Shown here: positions 57,701 through 60,000 of the stretch, piece after piece | Layout of the letters: the number at the start of each line of letters is the position of its first letter | How positions within the stretch are numbered: position 1 is the first letter of the stretch | The notes under the pieces: generated by a model | Databases searched by the model: none | What the model saw: only the letters and a program-made list of their open reading frames with translations | What the model was told of the DNA's origin: nothing | NCBI RefSeq assembly: GCF_964204645.1 | Contig: NC_134032.1 | Span: forward strand, 11,776,275 to 11,836,274 | Reading direction: 5' to 3' | DNA length: 60,000 nucleotides | Source of the DNA: Tubulanus polymorphus | Lineage: Eukaryota; Nemertea; Palaeonemertea; Tubulaniformes; Tubulanidae | Translations under genes and position numbers: made by a program

Positions 57701-59866
57701 TTTCAGTAATGGGAAATACTGATTTGATTTTTTGATGCATACAGAGATTGGCTATGAAAGATGAGTCGAGAAGATACTCAATATCCGTGTAAGATGATCG
57801 TTTCTTTGCTATTTCGATAAGAAAGATGTTACTGAGGGTCTTACCGTTGATTACTGTTTAATTTGAACATTTTCTTTCATACTTCAATGAAATGTTATTG
57901 AAAAAATATTCAACTTGCTACTGATAGCACTTTTCAGAGGTTGGCAGCGTTCAGAGGTTGGCAGCCTTATGTAGTAAAATTATGTCATTTGAAGATTGAT
58001 GTAGGTTCTGTTAATGACGTAAAAAGAGGTTTCTATAGAAGTGTAGCCATCTTTTCACAACAAGAAAAATGCATTAACATATTATTTCTTTGCCATTTCT
58101 CTTTCACGTAGAATCTAAAAACCATGTCTTTTCATGGCGAAAAATCCCTCCTTATCGGCTTAGATACTAATCATAGAAATACTAAAAACCCTTTTAAGGC
58201 ATGTGTGTCGTGTGTGCGTACTACATCTTCTTTAGGGGTTAATTAAAAAAATAATCTTTCAGGAAATGTAGATTTTCTCTCGCGTTGAAGATCGTATTGT
58301 TGTTTAAGAGGCTTTTCTATCGCGTGCTTGGTTTTGGTTCACTTTGACGACGCGTTGGTCTGAAGCGCGGCATTTTCTCGTGGTTTTCTGACTTCCAGAA
58401 GATTAACGAACTAACACTTACTGAACTCTTTTTCTTCATTCTTTCATATCTTCTTCAGTCTTTTTGCGAACGCGTAACACAGTTTGCTGTATTTTATATT
58501 AACATTTGCGCCAACAAATTTTCATAACTGGCTTTTTGGGGTGTTGGTCTTTCTACCTCTTCTGAATAAATAAATCTTGACTGCTATGACGAAATTTTTT
58601 GGGGGTTTTCTATTTATGATTGTTTTGTATTTTCAGGATGTGTTGATGTCAACGGGCGTCACATACGAAGTTGTCTCAAACATACCCAAAGTAAGTTACC
58701 TTCCTATCCTCCCCCTCAGCAAAATGTAATCTATTGTCTATTACAGAGTTTTGCCCTTGGGTTTAAAGTCCCTTACGGCATGAAGATTGATTTAGATGAT
58801 AAAACTGATCCGCAGGGGTTGAAGTTAAAACTGGTCTATAAAACCACCCTGGGTTTAAGTTGAAACTGTTCTTTTGAATTTGCCCCTTTTTTTAATGTTA
58901 AAACCGACCTGATTTGTATAGGAAATTTTCCAGGCCCCTCATTGTATCTCCGATGAAGAGAACTTTTCTCAAAATCATGACTAAATTTTTCGCGTATTTC
59001 TCACAGGCGTCTGAAGATTTAGAGGATCGCGAGTCATTGGCTCAAATGGCGGCCAATCAGAACGAAGCTCAGATAACGGCTGACGGAGAAACGTACATCG
59101 AGAAGTATATCAAAGGCGTGTCGGCCGTCGAGAGCATTCTTACCCTCGATAAACTGAGACAGGTAATAATTTACCCCTCTTATCAATCAAAGTCTTACCC
59201 TTATCATGGAATGAAATTCATGAATTATCATTGTTATCATTTTCACCATACCCAGGTAATATTCGTTTGAATCGGGGCCCAGTTACCTAGTAGTGAGGTT
59301 TGACTCAATGGTGGAAATAAGTTCATTTTCAATTTTTTTTTGGAAATTTTAAGTGGCAGCCCTAGATCTGTAGTAAAAGAAAAGCATTGACATTTCAGTC
59401 GAAATAAGTTCATATTTCCAATGTTCATGATTTAACCGACAAACACAATTTGCATCAAGAATTATGAGAATCATTCATTGTCAAAGAATTTAACTCCAGG
59501 GTCGAGTTTCACAAAAAGGATTAAGGCCTAAATCGATTTAAGATAAACTGAATTGATGAAGAAATTAAATCGATTTAGGAGTTAAACCTTTTTGTGAAAC
59601 TGGGCCCAGAGTCAATTTTCAACTCGGTTCTATTCAACTTATTGAACTGGTGCCAGATTCATAAATCTTACTAACATCTTTCAATTCTATTCATCAACAT
59701 ATTTTCAGTCTTTGAGGCACTTTTCCTGAATAAACCTTTCTAGATACTTTATTGATCAACTGTGAAATGTATTTATTCCATATTGTAGGAGGTTGCTATC
59801 AAGGAGTTGTTGTCGGCGCAGGGTCGACCTCTACGGAAAACTTCAAGCGTTCCGAACATACACGGG
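12591..59866 (+). CDS. KIF13: Kinesin-3 motor, KIF13 / Khc-73 family (22 exons, both ends missing)
   Basis: This is a plus-end-directed microtubule motor of the kinesin-3 class. KIF13A/B and fly Khc-73 carry vesicles and bind MAGUK and phosphoinositide adaptors (family knowledge). Joining 22 GT/AG-bounded exons keeps one frame for 1154 residues. It shows switch II (VDLAGSER), the kinesin-3 neck ([20 protein letters not shown]), an FHA domain (local residues about 205-310), two short coiled coils, the [20 protein letters not shown] block and the conserved stalk through [15 protein letters not shown]13-specific residues ([34 protein letters not shown]) separate it from KIF1 and KIF16. The P-loop half of the motor lies left of the window. 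The C-terminal tail, where KIF13B/Khc-73 carry a CAP-Gly domain, lies right of it. Introns run from 101 bp to 30.9 kb. Confidence 0.96.
12816..12924. mobile_element. 109-bp foldback MITE, copy 1
   Basis: The inverted arms start GGGCCCAGTTTCACAAAAAG and end in its partner GTGAAACTGGGCCC, with TAAATCGATTTA inside. A second copy of identical length lies at 59499-59607 in opposite orientation. It sits in the first short KIF13 intron. Confidence 0.85.
13004..13115 (+). CDS. KIF13: KIF13 exon b: motor, loop 12 region
   Basis: It encodes [16 protein letters not shown] and then the KIF13-type [18 protein letters not shown], part of the microtubule-binding face (alpha4-L12-alpha5). The segment GKSKNK stands where KIF1A has its lysine-rich K-loop. 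It is bounded by CAG and GTAACG and ends in phase 0. Confidence 0.95.
13489..13701 (+). CDS. KIF13: KIF13 exon c: motor end and neck
   Basis: It encodes [20 protein letters not shown], then [20 protein letters not shown] and [20 protein letters not shown]: the last motor helix, neck linker and start of the neck coil. It is 71 codons, phase 0 on both sides, with donor GTATGA. Confidence 0.96.
13953..14072 (+). CDS. KIF13: KIF13 exon d: neck coiled coil
   Basis: It contains [20 protein letters not shown], the conserved coiled coil between motor and FHA domains in kinesin-3. It is 40 codons, phase 0 on both sides, with acceptor ATTCTAG and donor GTAAAT. Confidence 0.93.
14073..15244. other. KIF13 intron, mostly unique
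   Basis: Intron sequence. An imperfect inverted repeat with TAGATGGCGCC and GGTGCCATCT lies at about 14348-14412. A foldback relative of the 40923 element (TTTTCAATGAGGACAACAAT) lies at about 14940-15045. No gene was seen. Confidence 0.4.
15262..15380 (+). repeat. Dispersed ~120-bp repeat (pair with 57822)
   Basis: It shares AAGATGTTAC, TTTTACCGTTGATTACTG, TTCTTTCA and CTGATAGCACTTTTCA in order with 57822-57944, same orientation. No inverted ends are visible. Confidence 0.7.
15790..16130. repeat. Degenerate AACTTAAGACCAGTCTAA array
   Basis: Five or six ~60-bp units contain CAACTTAAGACCAGTCTAA and TTTTGGTTCT..AATCAATCTA. Related single copies occur at 23340-23480, 29870-29935, 32470-32590 and 47520-47780. 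Confidence 0.7.
16257..16391 (+). CDS. KIF13: KIF13 exon e: start of FHA domain
   Basis: It encodes [20 protein letters not shown] and [20 protein letters not shown], the first FHA strands. It is 45 codons in phase 0. The FHA domain is then interrupted by the 30.9-kb intron; the joined product reads YYLK-DHTLVG, matching the family, so no exon is missing in between. Confidence 0.95.
16560..16685 (+). mobile_element. Truncated SINE fragment
   Basis: The stretch with CTCCTGAGCGCCTAGTAGCT and CCCAGGGAGAGATGACTGAT matches, on the opposite strand, the body of the SINE at 30421-30745. The tRNA-derived head is missing. Confidence 0.75.
17500..18240 (+). repeat. GGTGGATCCTCACTTGCCAC satellite, array 1
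   Basis: Nine or so irregular 55-80-bp units carry CACCTGGTGGATCCTCACTT, then GCCACAAGTGGAATCCTCTA and GCCACAGTAGTTGAT. A (GATTAC)n microsatellite interrupts it at about 18068-18105. Arrays 2 and 3 are at 34055 and 42830. Confidence 0.85.
18068..18105. repeat. (GATTAC)n microsatellite
   Basis: Six perfect ACGATT/GATTAC units lie inside the satellite array. Confidence 0.9.
18889..19012. mobile_element. Foldback MITE (TTGCTCAAAAGTTGGTT), copy 1
   Basis: Left arm TTGCTCAAAAGTTGGTTAAA and right arm CTAACCATCTTTTGAGCAA form inverted ends. A related copy is at 56843-56982. Confidence 0.8.
19540..19936 (+). repeat. ~186-bp tandem duplication
   Basis: Two diverged direct copies (about 19597-19752 and 19783-19936) share GGTGGCTCCAGTTGGA, TTTCTGTTTT, GATTGAAT..AATATGGATGAC and the CAATCCCAGCTTTTCT type motif. 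A partial third copy lies upstream. Confidence 0.7.
20549..20842 (-). mobile_element. piggyBac-like MITE, copy 2
   Basis: It is flanked by TTAA at 20549-20552 and 20839-20842. The ends CCCTTTCAGTGC and GCACTGAAAGGG form a perfect inverted pair. Orientation is opposite to copy 1. Confidence 0.88.
21018..21130. repeat. Foldback repeat, CAGTTGTGAGTTA family
   Basis: Left GCCCAGTTCGACAGTTGTGA and right CACAGCTGTGGAACTAG are inverted arms. Same family as 9853-9950. Confidence 0.65.
21521..21600 (-). mobile_element. SINE 3' tail fragment
   Basis: The AT-rich run ATAATAATTATGATAATAAT followed by TATAGCGCAGGTATCC matches the 3' end of the SINE at 30421-30745 in the same (minus) orientation. Confidence 0.6.
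22716..22832. repeat. Foldback element (GACTGGTATTAC arms)
   Basis: GACTGGTATTACCTTTAA and TTAAAGTAATACCAGTC are inverted arms, flanked by GGGCCCTGTTTTAAA and its partner. A C-homopolymer run is inside. It resembles 54121-54222. Confidence 0.7.
23970..24290 (+). repeat. 30-bp minisatellite, coding-like
   Basis: Eight to nine units of 30 bp contain CAAGCCCAGCTAACAGAAGT. One plus frame reads 10-residue units like [10 protein letters not shown] without a stop, but it has no ATG and no splice context fits the kinesin. The minus strand is also open ([10 protein letters not shown] units). Confidence 0.85.
24990..25465. repeat. Degenerate CCCAGTTCCACAG tandem array
   Basis: Several units carry GGACCCAGTTCCACAG then TATGGGTTTGATTTAACTCT at roughly 40-60-bp spacing. 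A foldback copy of the CAGTTGTGAGTTA family (25200-25275) is embedded. Confidence 0.7.
26590..27405. repeat. 52-bp tandem satellite, ~15 copies
   Basis: A highly homogeneous array of a 52-bp unit contains TCCTCTATTCCTCACATGGA, CCTTTGAGAGAGTCTCCCTG and AGTCTCAGTC. Edge units at both ends are more diverged, as expected for an array homogenised from the centre. Confidence 0.92.
27600..28145. repeat. (CT)n microsatellite and pyrimidine-rich tract
   Basis: A (CT)n run at about 27612-27652 is followed by a C/T-rich stretch (27835-28140). Open frames in it are low-complexity Leu/Ser/Pro and are not supported as genes. Confidence 0.75.
28805..29045. repeat. 36-bp minisatellite
   Basis: About 6.5 units of 36 bp contain ACTGAACCAACCTATAACCC and TAGAATCCTGCCTTGG. 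Because 36 is a multiple of 3, both strands stay open ([12 protein letters not shown] and [12 protein letters not shown] units). I regard the frames as by-products. Confidence 0.9.
30045..30360. repeat. ~155-bp tandem duplication
   Basis: Two copies share AGTGAAACTAAGAGTGTTTG, TTTGTATCGATGTGAATATT and ATCGTCGCTT. Confidence 0.75.
30421..30745 (-). mobile_element. tRNA-derived SINE
   Basis: Read on the minus strand, the head (30745-30668) has an A box (GAGTGGTTAGAGCG) and a B box (GGTTCAAACCCC). The body contains CTCCTGAGCGCCAAGTAGCT and CCCAGGGAGAGATGACTGAT. The 3' end is an AT-rich simple repeat (about 30421-30450). It would be mobilised by a LINE in trans. Partial copies are at 16560-16685 and 21521-21600. 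Confidence 0.85.
30853..31033. repeat. Foldback element with hammerhead-like core
   Basis: Inverted outer arms (AACCCATTTCGTACAAATTA with TAATTTGTACATAGTGGGTT) enclose CTGACGA at 30948-30954, a hairpin GATCTC/GAGATC, and GAAA at 30974-30977. Confidence 0.7.
31390..32040. repeat. ~67-bp minisatellite
   Basis: Eight or so units contain TTGTCAGGGTTGGATTGCTT, GAACCACAGAA and CTGTCAGGATTCAAACTATC. Flanking units are more diverged. Long open frames across it are repeat by-products. Confidence 0.88.
32600..32912. repeat. 40-bp minisatellite, ~8 copies
   Basis: Units are CCTGGCCCCTGTGAGGTTAA followed by AGGTAACATTGGTTGTAAAA. The array is nearly perfect from 32721 onward. Confidence 0.9.
33395..33565. 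repeat. Dispersed GGCCAAATTTGGC repeat
   Basis: It contains GGTTCGGCCAAATTTGGCA and CACCGTTGTGAACGG, as in the copies at 9755, 41215 and 44920. Confidence 0.6.
34055..34510 (-). repeat. GGTGGATCC satellite, array 2 (inverted)
   Basis: Six units of 76-77 bp carry GGATTCCACTTGTGGCAAGT and GAGGATCCACCAGG. This is the reverse complement of array 1. Confidence 0.88.
34900..35235. repeat. ~23-bp minisatellite (GAACTGACCAGCAGACTGAC)
   Basis: About a dozen imperfect units contain AGAACTGACCAGCAGACTGA. Copies degenerate towards both ends. Confidence 0.85.
35515..35830. repeat. Pyrimidine-rich tract
   Basis: A long C/T-biased stretch with no repeat period evident and no supported gene. Confidence 0.5.
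36990..37255. repeat. ~130-bp tandem duplication
   Basis: Two copies (about 37007-37108 and 37140-37253) share GATACAGAGACTATTCC, CCTCCTATGATGTCATCAAA and AAATTGATGCG. Dispersed relatives occur around 53930-54110, 54690-54960 and 57530-57650. Confidence 0.75.
38600..39540. repeat. ~95-bp degenerate tandem array, interrupted
   Basis: Units contain GTCTCTTACTGCGGTAAAGT, GACTGGTAAAATTCTACCCC and GTCAAATACTGAGTA. The array is interrupted by the palindrome at 39091-39306 and resumes at about 39340, where an 18-bp subrepeat (GTTGAGACTGGTGGTAAA) is amplified. Confidence 0.8.
39091..39306. mobile_element. 216-bp foldback element inserted in array
   Basis: The outer 45 bp of both arms are perfect inverted repeats (GACGAGAGAAATCCCACAAT at the tip). 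The inner arms (AGCGACGTTTTGGCTAAC and partner) are nearly perfect. The centre carries CTGATGA (39202-39208), a GGCTAAC/GTTAGCC hairpin and GAAA (39228-39231). It has no coding capacity. The tip sequence AAATCCCACAATAA is shared with 56271-56387. Confidence 0.85.
40071..40510. repeat. Polypurine tract with (GA)n
   Basis: The plus strand is strongly A/G-biased for over 400 bp, with a pure (GA)n run at about 40403-40427. The minus-strand open frames (Leu/Ser repeats) are low complexity and not supported. Confidence 0.8.
40923..41053. repeat. Foldback repeat (CAGTTTCACGAAAAAGTTTA)
   Basis: Left CAGTTTCACGAAAAAGTTTA and right AAACTTTTTCTTGAAATCAG are imperfect inverted arms. The interior TTTTCAATGAGGACAACAAT is shared with about 14970-15000. 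Confidence 0.65.
41215..41345. repeat. Dispersed GGCCAAAATTTGG repeat
   Basis: It contains AAAATTTGGCCTGG, CATTTGGCACCCGGGTGTGA and ACAGTTGTTCCGGGCC, related to the copy at 9755. Confidence 0.6.
42830..43215 (+). repeat. GGTGGATCC satellite, array 3
   Basis: Five or so units contain GCGACACCTGGTGGATCCTC and ACTTGCCACAAGTGGAATCC, same orientation as array 1. Confidence 0.85.
43731..44010. repeat. ~77-bp repeat with CCAAT-box pairs
   Basis: About 3.5 units each carry CTCTGATTGGTTCATATATG and GGCCAATCAGTAATGGTCTT. Each unit thus has an ATTGG and an inverted CCAAT motif. Confidence 0.8.
44920..45055. repeat. Dispersed AAATTTGGCC repeat
   Basis: It contains GGTAAATTTGGCCCATG, CTCTTCACACCAGTG and CCTAAATTTGGCC, a diverged member of the 9755 family. 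Confidence 0.55.
46219..46335. repeat. Foldback repeat (GTCCAGTTCCATGG)
   Basis: GTCCAGTTCCATGG and CTATGGAACTGG are inverted arms. The interior has CTTAGACTTAGAAC and GACCAATCTTAGACTT, linking it to the AAGACCAGTCT repeat family. Confidence 0.6.
46706..46747. repeat. (CTG)n trinucleotide repeat
   Basis: An imperfect CTG run of about 14 units near the 3' end of the large intron, with CTA and GTG interruptions. Confidence 0.9.
47247..47383 (+). CDS. KIF13: KIF13 exon f: FHA domain middle
   Basis: It encodes [20 protein letters not shown] and [20 protein letters not shown]. The HTLVGR and GIMPEHC motifs are FHA-domain landmarks of kinesin-3. It ends in phase 2 with donor GTACGT. Confidence 0.95.
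47977..48086 (+). CDS. KIF13: KIF13 exon g: FHA domain end
   Basis: It encodes [20 protein letters not shown] and [14 protein letters not shown]. The VNGSS/NNHFFR pair is the conserved end of the FHA fold. It starts in phase 2 and ends in phase 1, with acceptor TTGTAG and donor GTAAGT. Confidence 0.95.
48410..48547 (+). CDS. KIF13: KIF13 exon h: acidic Gln-rich linker
   Basis: It encodes a Gln/Glu/Asp-rich linker after the FHA domain, including [20 protein letters not shown] and [21 protein letters not shown]-type sequence is typical at this position in KIF13. Phases 1 to 1 fit both neighbours. Confidence 0.92.
49123..49291 (+). CDS. KIF13: KIF13 exon i: coiled coil
   Basis: It encodes [20 protein letters not shown], a coiled coil, followed by a Pro/Ser-rich linker and [10 protein letters not shown]. 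It ends in phase 2 before the next exon's RDKLFKQ, as in the family. Confidence 0.93.
49583..49745 (+). CDS. KIF13: KIF13 exon j: second coiled coil
   Basis: It encodes [20 protein letters not shown], then [20 protein letters not shown] and [14 protein letters not shown]. This is the conserved coiled coil plus the following beta region of kinesin-3. It ends in phase 0 with donor GTAAGA. Confidence 0.95.
50248..50445 (+). CDS. KIF13: KIF13 exon k: post-coil region (3' end uncertain)
   Basis: It encodes [15 protein letters not shown], then [20 protein letters not shown] and a Glu-rich end. Two in-phase donors are possible: GTGTTG after 50433 and GTTTGT after 50445. I chose the second because of its better +5 and +6 bases, so four residues (VLYW) are uncertain. 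Confidence 0.85.
50906..51196 (-). mobile_element. piggyBac-like MITE, copy 3
   Basis: TTAA at 50906-50909 and 51193-51196. The ends are CCCTTTCAGTGC and CACTGAAAGGG. It lies in the intron after exon k, same orientation as copy 2. Confidence 0.88.
51400..52400 (+). repeat. Direct duplication at intron 3' end
   Basis: Copy A (about 51407-52050) and copy B (about 52062-52400) share TTCAGCTTTTTGTAG, GGCATGCT, TCTTGAT.TTTGCACG, GCCATCTAGTGGGATA and GCAGCAGGGGGTC. Copy A is longer because of an insertion at about 51680-51950, which contains a degenerate tRNA-like stretch on the minus strand. Confidence 0.75.
52406..52723 (+). CDS. KIF13: KIF13 exon l: GDPFYE block and stalk
   Basis: It encodes [20 protein letters not shown], then a C2-like beta-rich stretch with [20 protein letters not shown] and a Ser/Glu-rich insertion ([20 protein letters not shown]). 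These are signature segments of the KIF1/KIF13 stalk. It is 106 codons, phase 0 on both sides. Confidence 0.95.
53134..53325 (+). CDS. KIF13: KIF13 exon m: stalk region
   Basis: It encodes [20 protein letters not shown] and [14 protein letters not shown], a C2-like beta-sandwich segment conserved in KIF13 (NFVFCxYTFW). It is 64 codons in phase 0. The next intron is mostly a piggyBac-like MITE. Confidence 0.95.
53353..53648 (+). mobile_element. piggyBac-like MITE, copy 4
   Basis: TTAA at 53353-53356 and 53645-53648. The ends are CCCTTTCAGTGC and GCACTGAAAGAG. It makes up about three quarters of the 400-bp intron between exons m and n. Confidence 0.88.
53726..53880 (+). CDS. KIF13: KIF13 exon n: stalk region
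   Basis: It encodes [20 protein letters not shown] and [26 protein letters not shown] is invariant in the family. It ends in phase 2 with donor GTTGGC, a weaker donor, but the join AG-A restores RWGE as expected. Confidence 0.93.
54121..54222. repeat. Foldback element (GGCCCAGTTTTATAGACAG)
   Basis: Inverted arms GGCCCAGTTTTATAGACAG and TGTCTCTAAAACCAGGCC. Related to 22716-22832. Confidence 0.65.
54309..54685 (+). CDS. KIF13: KIF13 exon o: stalk domain (DUF3694-type)
   Basis: This is the largest exon. It encodes [65 protein letters not shown] and [12 protein letters not shown]. These match the conserved kinesin-3 stalk domain. It ends in phase 1. A CRE-like TGACGTCA lies 21 bp past the donor. 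Confidence 0.95.
55007..55133 (+). CDS. KIF13: KIF13 exon p: stalk region
   Basis: It encodes [20 protein letters not shown] and [18 protein letters not shown] (last codon split). [15 protein letters not shown] is a KIF13 signature. Phase is 1 to 2, donor GTAAAT. Confidence 0.95.
55561..55616 (+). CDS. KIF13: KIF13 exon q (56 bp)
   Basis: This short exon encodes [18 protein letters not shown], matching the family's PPPGME...PVLFLDLN. Acceptor AACAG, donor GTAAGG, phase 2 to 1. The intron that follows is only 101 bp. Confidence 0.94.
55718..55842 (+). CDS. KIF13: KIF13 exon r: stalk region
   Basis: It encodes [20 protein letters not shown] and [31 protein letters not shown] is conserved in KIF13. 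It ends in phase 0 with a strong donor (GTAAGT). Confidence 0.95.
56271..56387. mobile_element. Foldback element (AAATCCCACAATAA ends)
   Basis: AAATCCCACAATAAATGAAT and ATTCATTTATTGTGGGATTT are perfect inverted tips. The inner arms ATTAGAAATATTTC/GAAATATTTCTAAT are also inverted. The tips match those of 39091-39306. Confidence 0.8.
56456..56671 (+). CDS. KIF13: KIF13 exon s: stalk region
   Basis: It encodes [40 protein letters not shown] and [20 protein letters not shown], ending LKKRISKA. It is 72 codons, phase 0 on both sides, donor GTACGT. The position after KRIS is where the candidate microexon would be inserted. Confidence 0.95.
56843..56982. mobile_element. Foldback MITE (TTGCTCAAAAGTTGGTT), copy 2
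   Basis: Left GGCCAGTTGCTCAAAAGTTG and right CAGCTTTCGAGCGACTGGCC are inverted arms. The interior shares GTTAAAGATAACCGGCG and TGTCACTATGTCAACT with copy 1 at 18889. Confidence 0.8.
56998..57175. repeat. ~108-bp direct duplication
   Basis: AATGAACTACAAACACCAGA and CATTT.ATCAGCACAC recur at an offset of about 108 bp. Confidence 0.7.
57387..57434 (+). CDS. KIF13: Candidate KIF13 cassette microexon (48 bp)
   Basis: Sixteen codons ([16 protein letters not shown]) lie between TTTTTTTAG and a perfect GTAAGT donor, phase 0 on both sides, exactly between two phase-0 exons. It can be included or skipped without changing the frame. It is not part of any repeat seen in the window. I cannot confirm its use without transcripts. 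Confidence 0.5.
57822..57944 (+). repeat. Dispersed ~120-bp repeat (pair with 15262)
   Basis: It shares TTACCGTTGATTACTG, TTTTCTTTCA and CTGATAGCACTTTTCA in order with 15262-15380. Confidence 0.7.
58637..58690 (+). CDS. KIF13: KIF13 exon t (54 bp)
   Basis: It encodes [29 protein letters not shown] is invariant in KIF13. Phase 0 on both sides, acceptor TTTCAG, donor GTAAGT. Confidence 0.96.
59007..59162 (+). CDS. KIF13: KIF13 exon u: stalk region
   Basis: It encodes [20 protein letters not shown] and [20 protein letters not shown]. The EDRE.LA.MAA and DGETYIEKY segments match the family. It is 52 codons in phase 0. Confidence 0.96.
59499..59607. mobile_element. 109-bp foldback MITE, copy 2
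   Basis: Inverted copy of 12816-12924 with the same length. Arms are GAGTTTCACAAAAAGGATTA and CTTTTTGTGAAACTGGGCCC, with TAAATCGATTTA on both sides. Confidence 0.85.
59789..59866 (+). CDS. KIF13: KIF13 exon v: last exon in window
   Basis: It encodes [20 protein letters not shown] and VPNIHG. The R.S.S.PN motif near the end matches the phosphorylatable S-x-P-N segment after the stalk in KIF13. Donor GTACGT. The rest of the tail lies beyond 60000. Confidence 0.93.
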
Positions 59867-60000
59867 GTACGTACCTTCAAAGATACTCGTTATTCTATAA
59901 AACGTAGGAATTCCGCATCTATCCACAGTTGTGGACCCGATTTCACAGAAAAGTCATGCTCTTGATATCCAATCTAGGAGTTTATGACTTCTTTGTGAAA

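Noticed and set aside
57745-57786. Second possible 42-bp kinesin microexon ([14 protein letters not shown])
   Set aside because: The donor (GTGTAA) is weak, the alternative GTAAGA donor breaks the frame, and the sequence overlaps a dispersed repeat tail also found at 39305-39342.

Overview
The window is animal nuclear DNA. Long, A+T-rich, repeat-packed introns separate short GC-richer exons with canonical GT/AG borders. It contains no bacterial-type operon and no intact autonomous transposon gene. The exon sequences, the many foldback/MITE elements and a tRNA-derived SINE fit a marine bilaterian invertebrate. A lophotrochozoan such as a mollusc is my guess, but the sequence does not prove the phylum.

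Two genes can be supported. (1) On the minus strand, one frame is open without a stop from an ATG at 2370 down to base 1 (790 codons) and continues off the left edge. It encodes a secreted, low-complexity protein. From the N-terminus it has a signal peptide, nine 7-residue VDSGQ-type repeats, a polybasic stretch, five 20-22-residue PLVEE-type repeats with intervening dibasic sites, and a long Thr/Ser-rich, sequon-rich mucin-like tail. (2) On the plus strand, 22 exons from 12591 to 59866 keep one reading frame and encode 1154 residues of a kinesin-3 motor of the KIF13 / Khc-73 family. They cover the second half of the motor domain, neck, FHA domain, coiled coils and the stalk region. The first half of the motor domain must lie left of base 1, and the C-terminus lies right of the window.

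Layout: 1-2370 secreted-protein gene (minus). 2371-12590 is repeat-rich DNA with no recognisable exon, inferred to be KIF13 intron, which would make gene (1) nested and antisense within KIF13. 12591-16391 holds the motor, neck and FHA-start exons. 16392-47246 is a single 30.9-kb intron that splits the FHA domain and is filled with tandem arrays, foldback elements, a SINE and CpG-dense unique blocks. 47247-59866 holds the rest of the FHA domain and the stalk exons, with short introns.

The most distinctive non-coding content is: a TTAA-flanked piggyBac-like MITE family (four copies); a 650-bp element with long inverted ends and three internal 133-bp repeats; a 216-bp near-perfect palindrome inserted in a tandem array and carrying a hammerhead-like CTGATGA-hairpin-GAAA core; twin 109-bp palindromes; and one satellite family present at three places in the big intron. 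A 48-bp in-frame candidate microexon lies in the stalk-coding part of KIF13.
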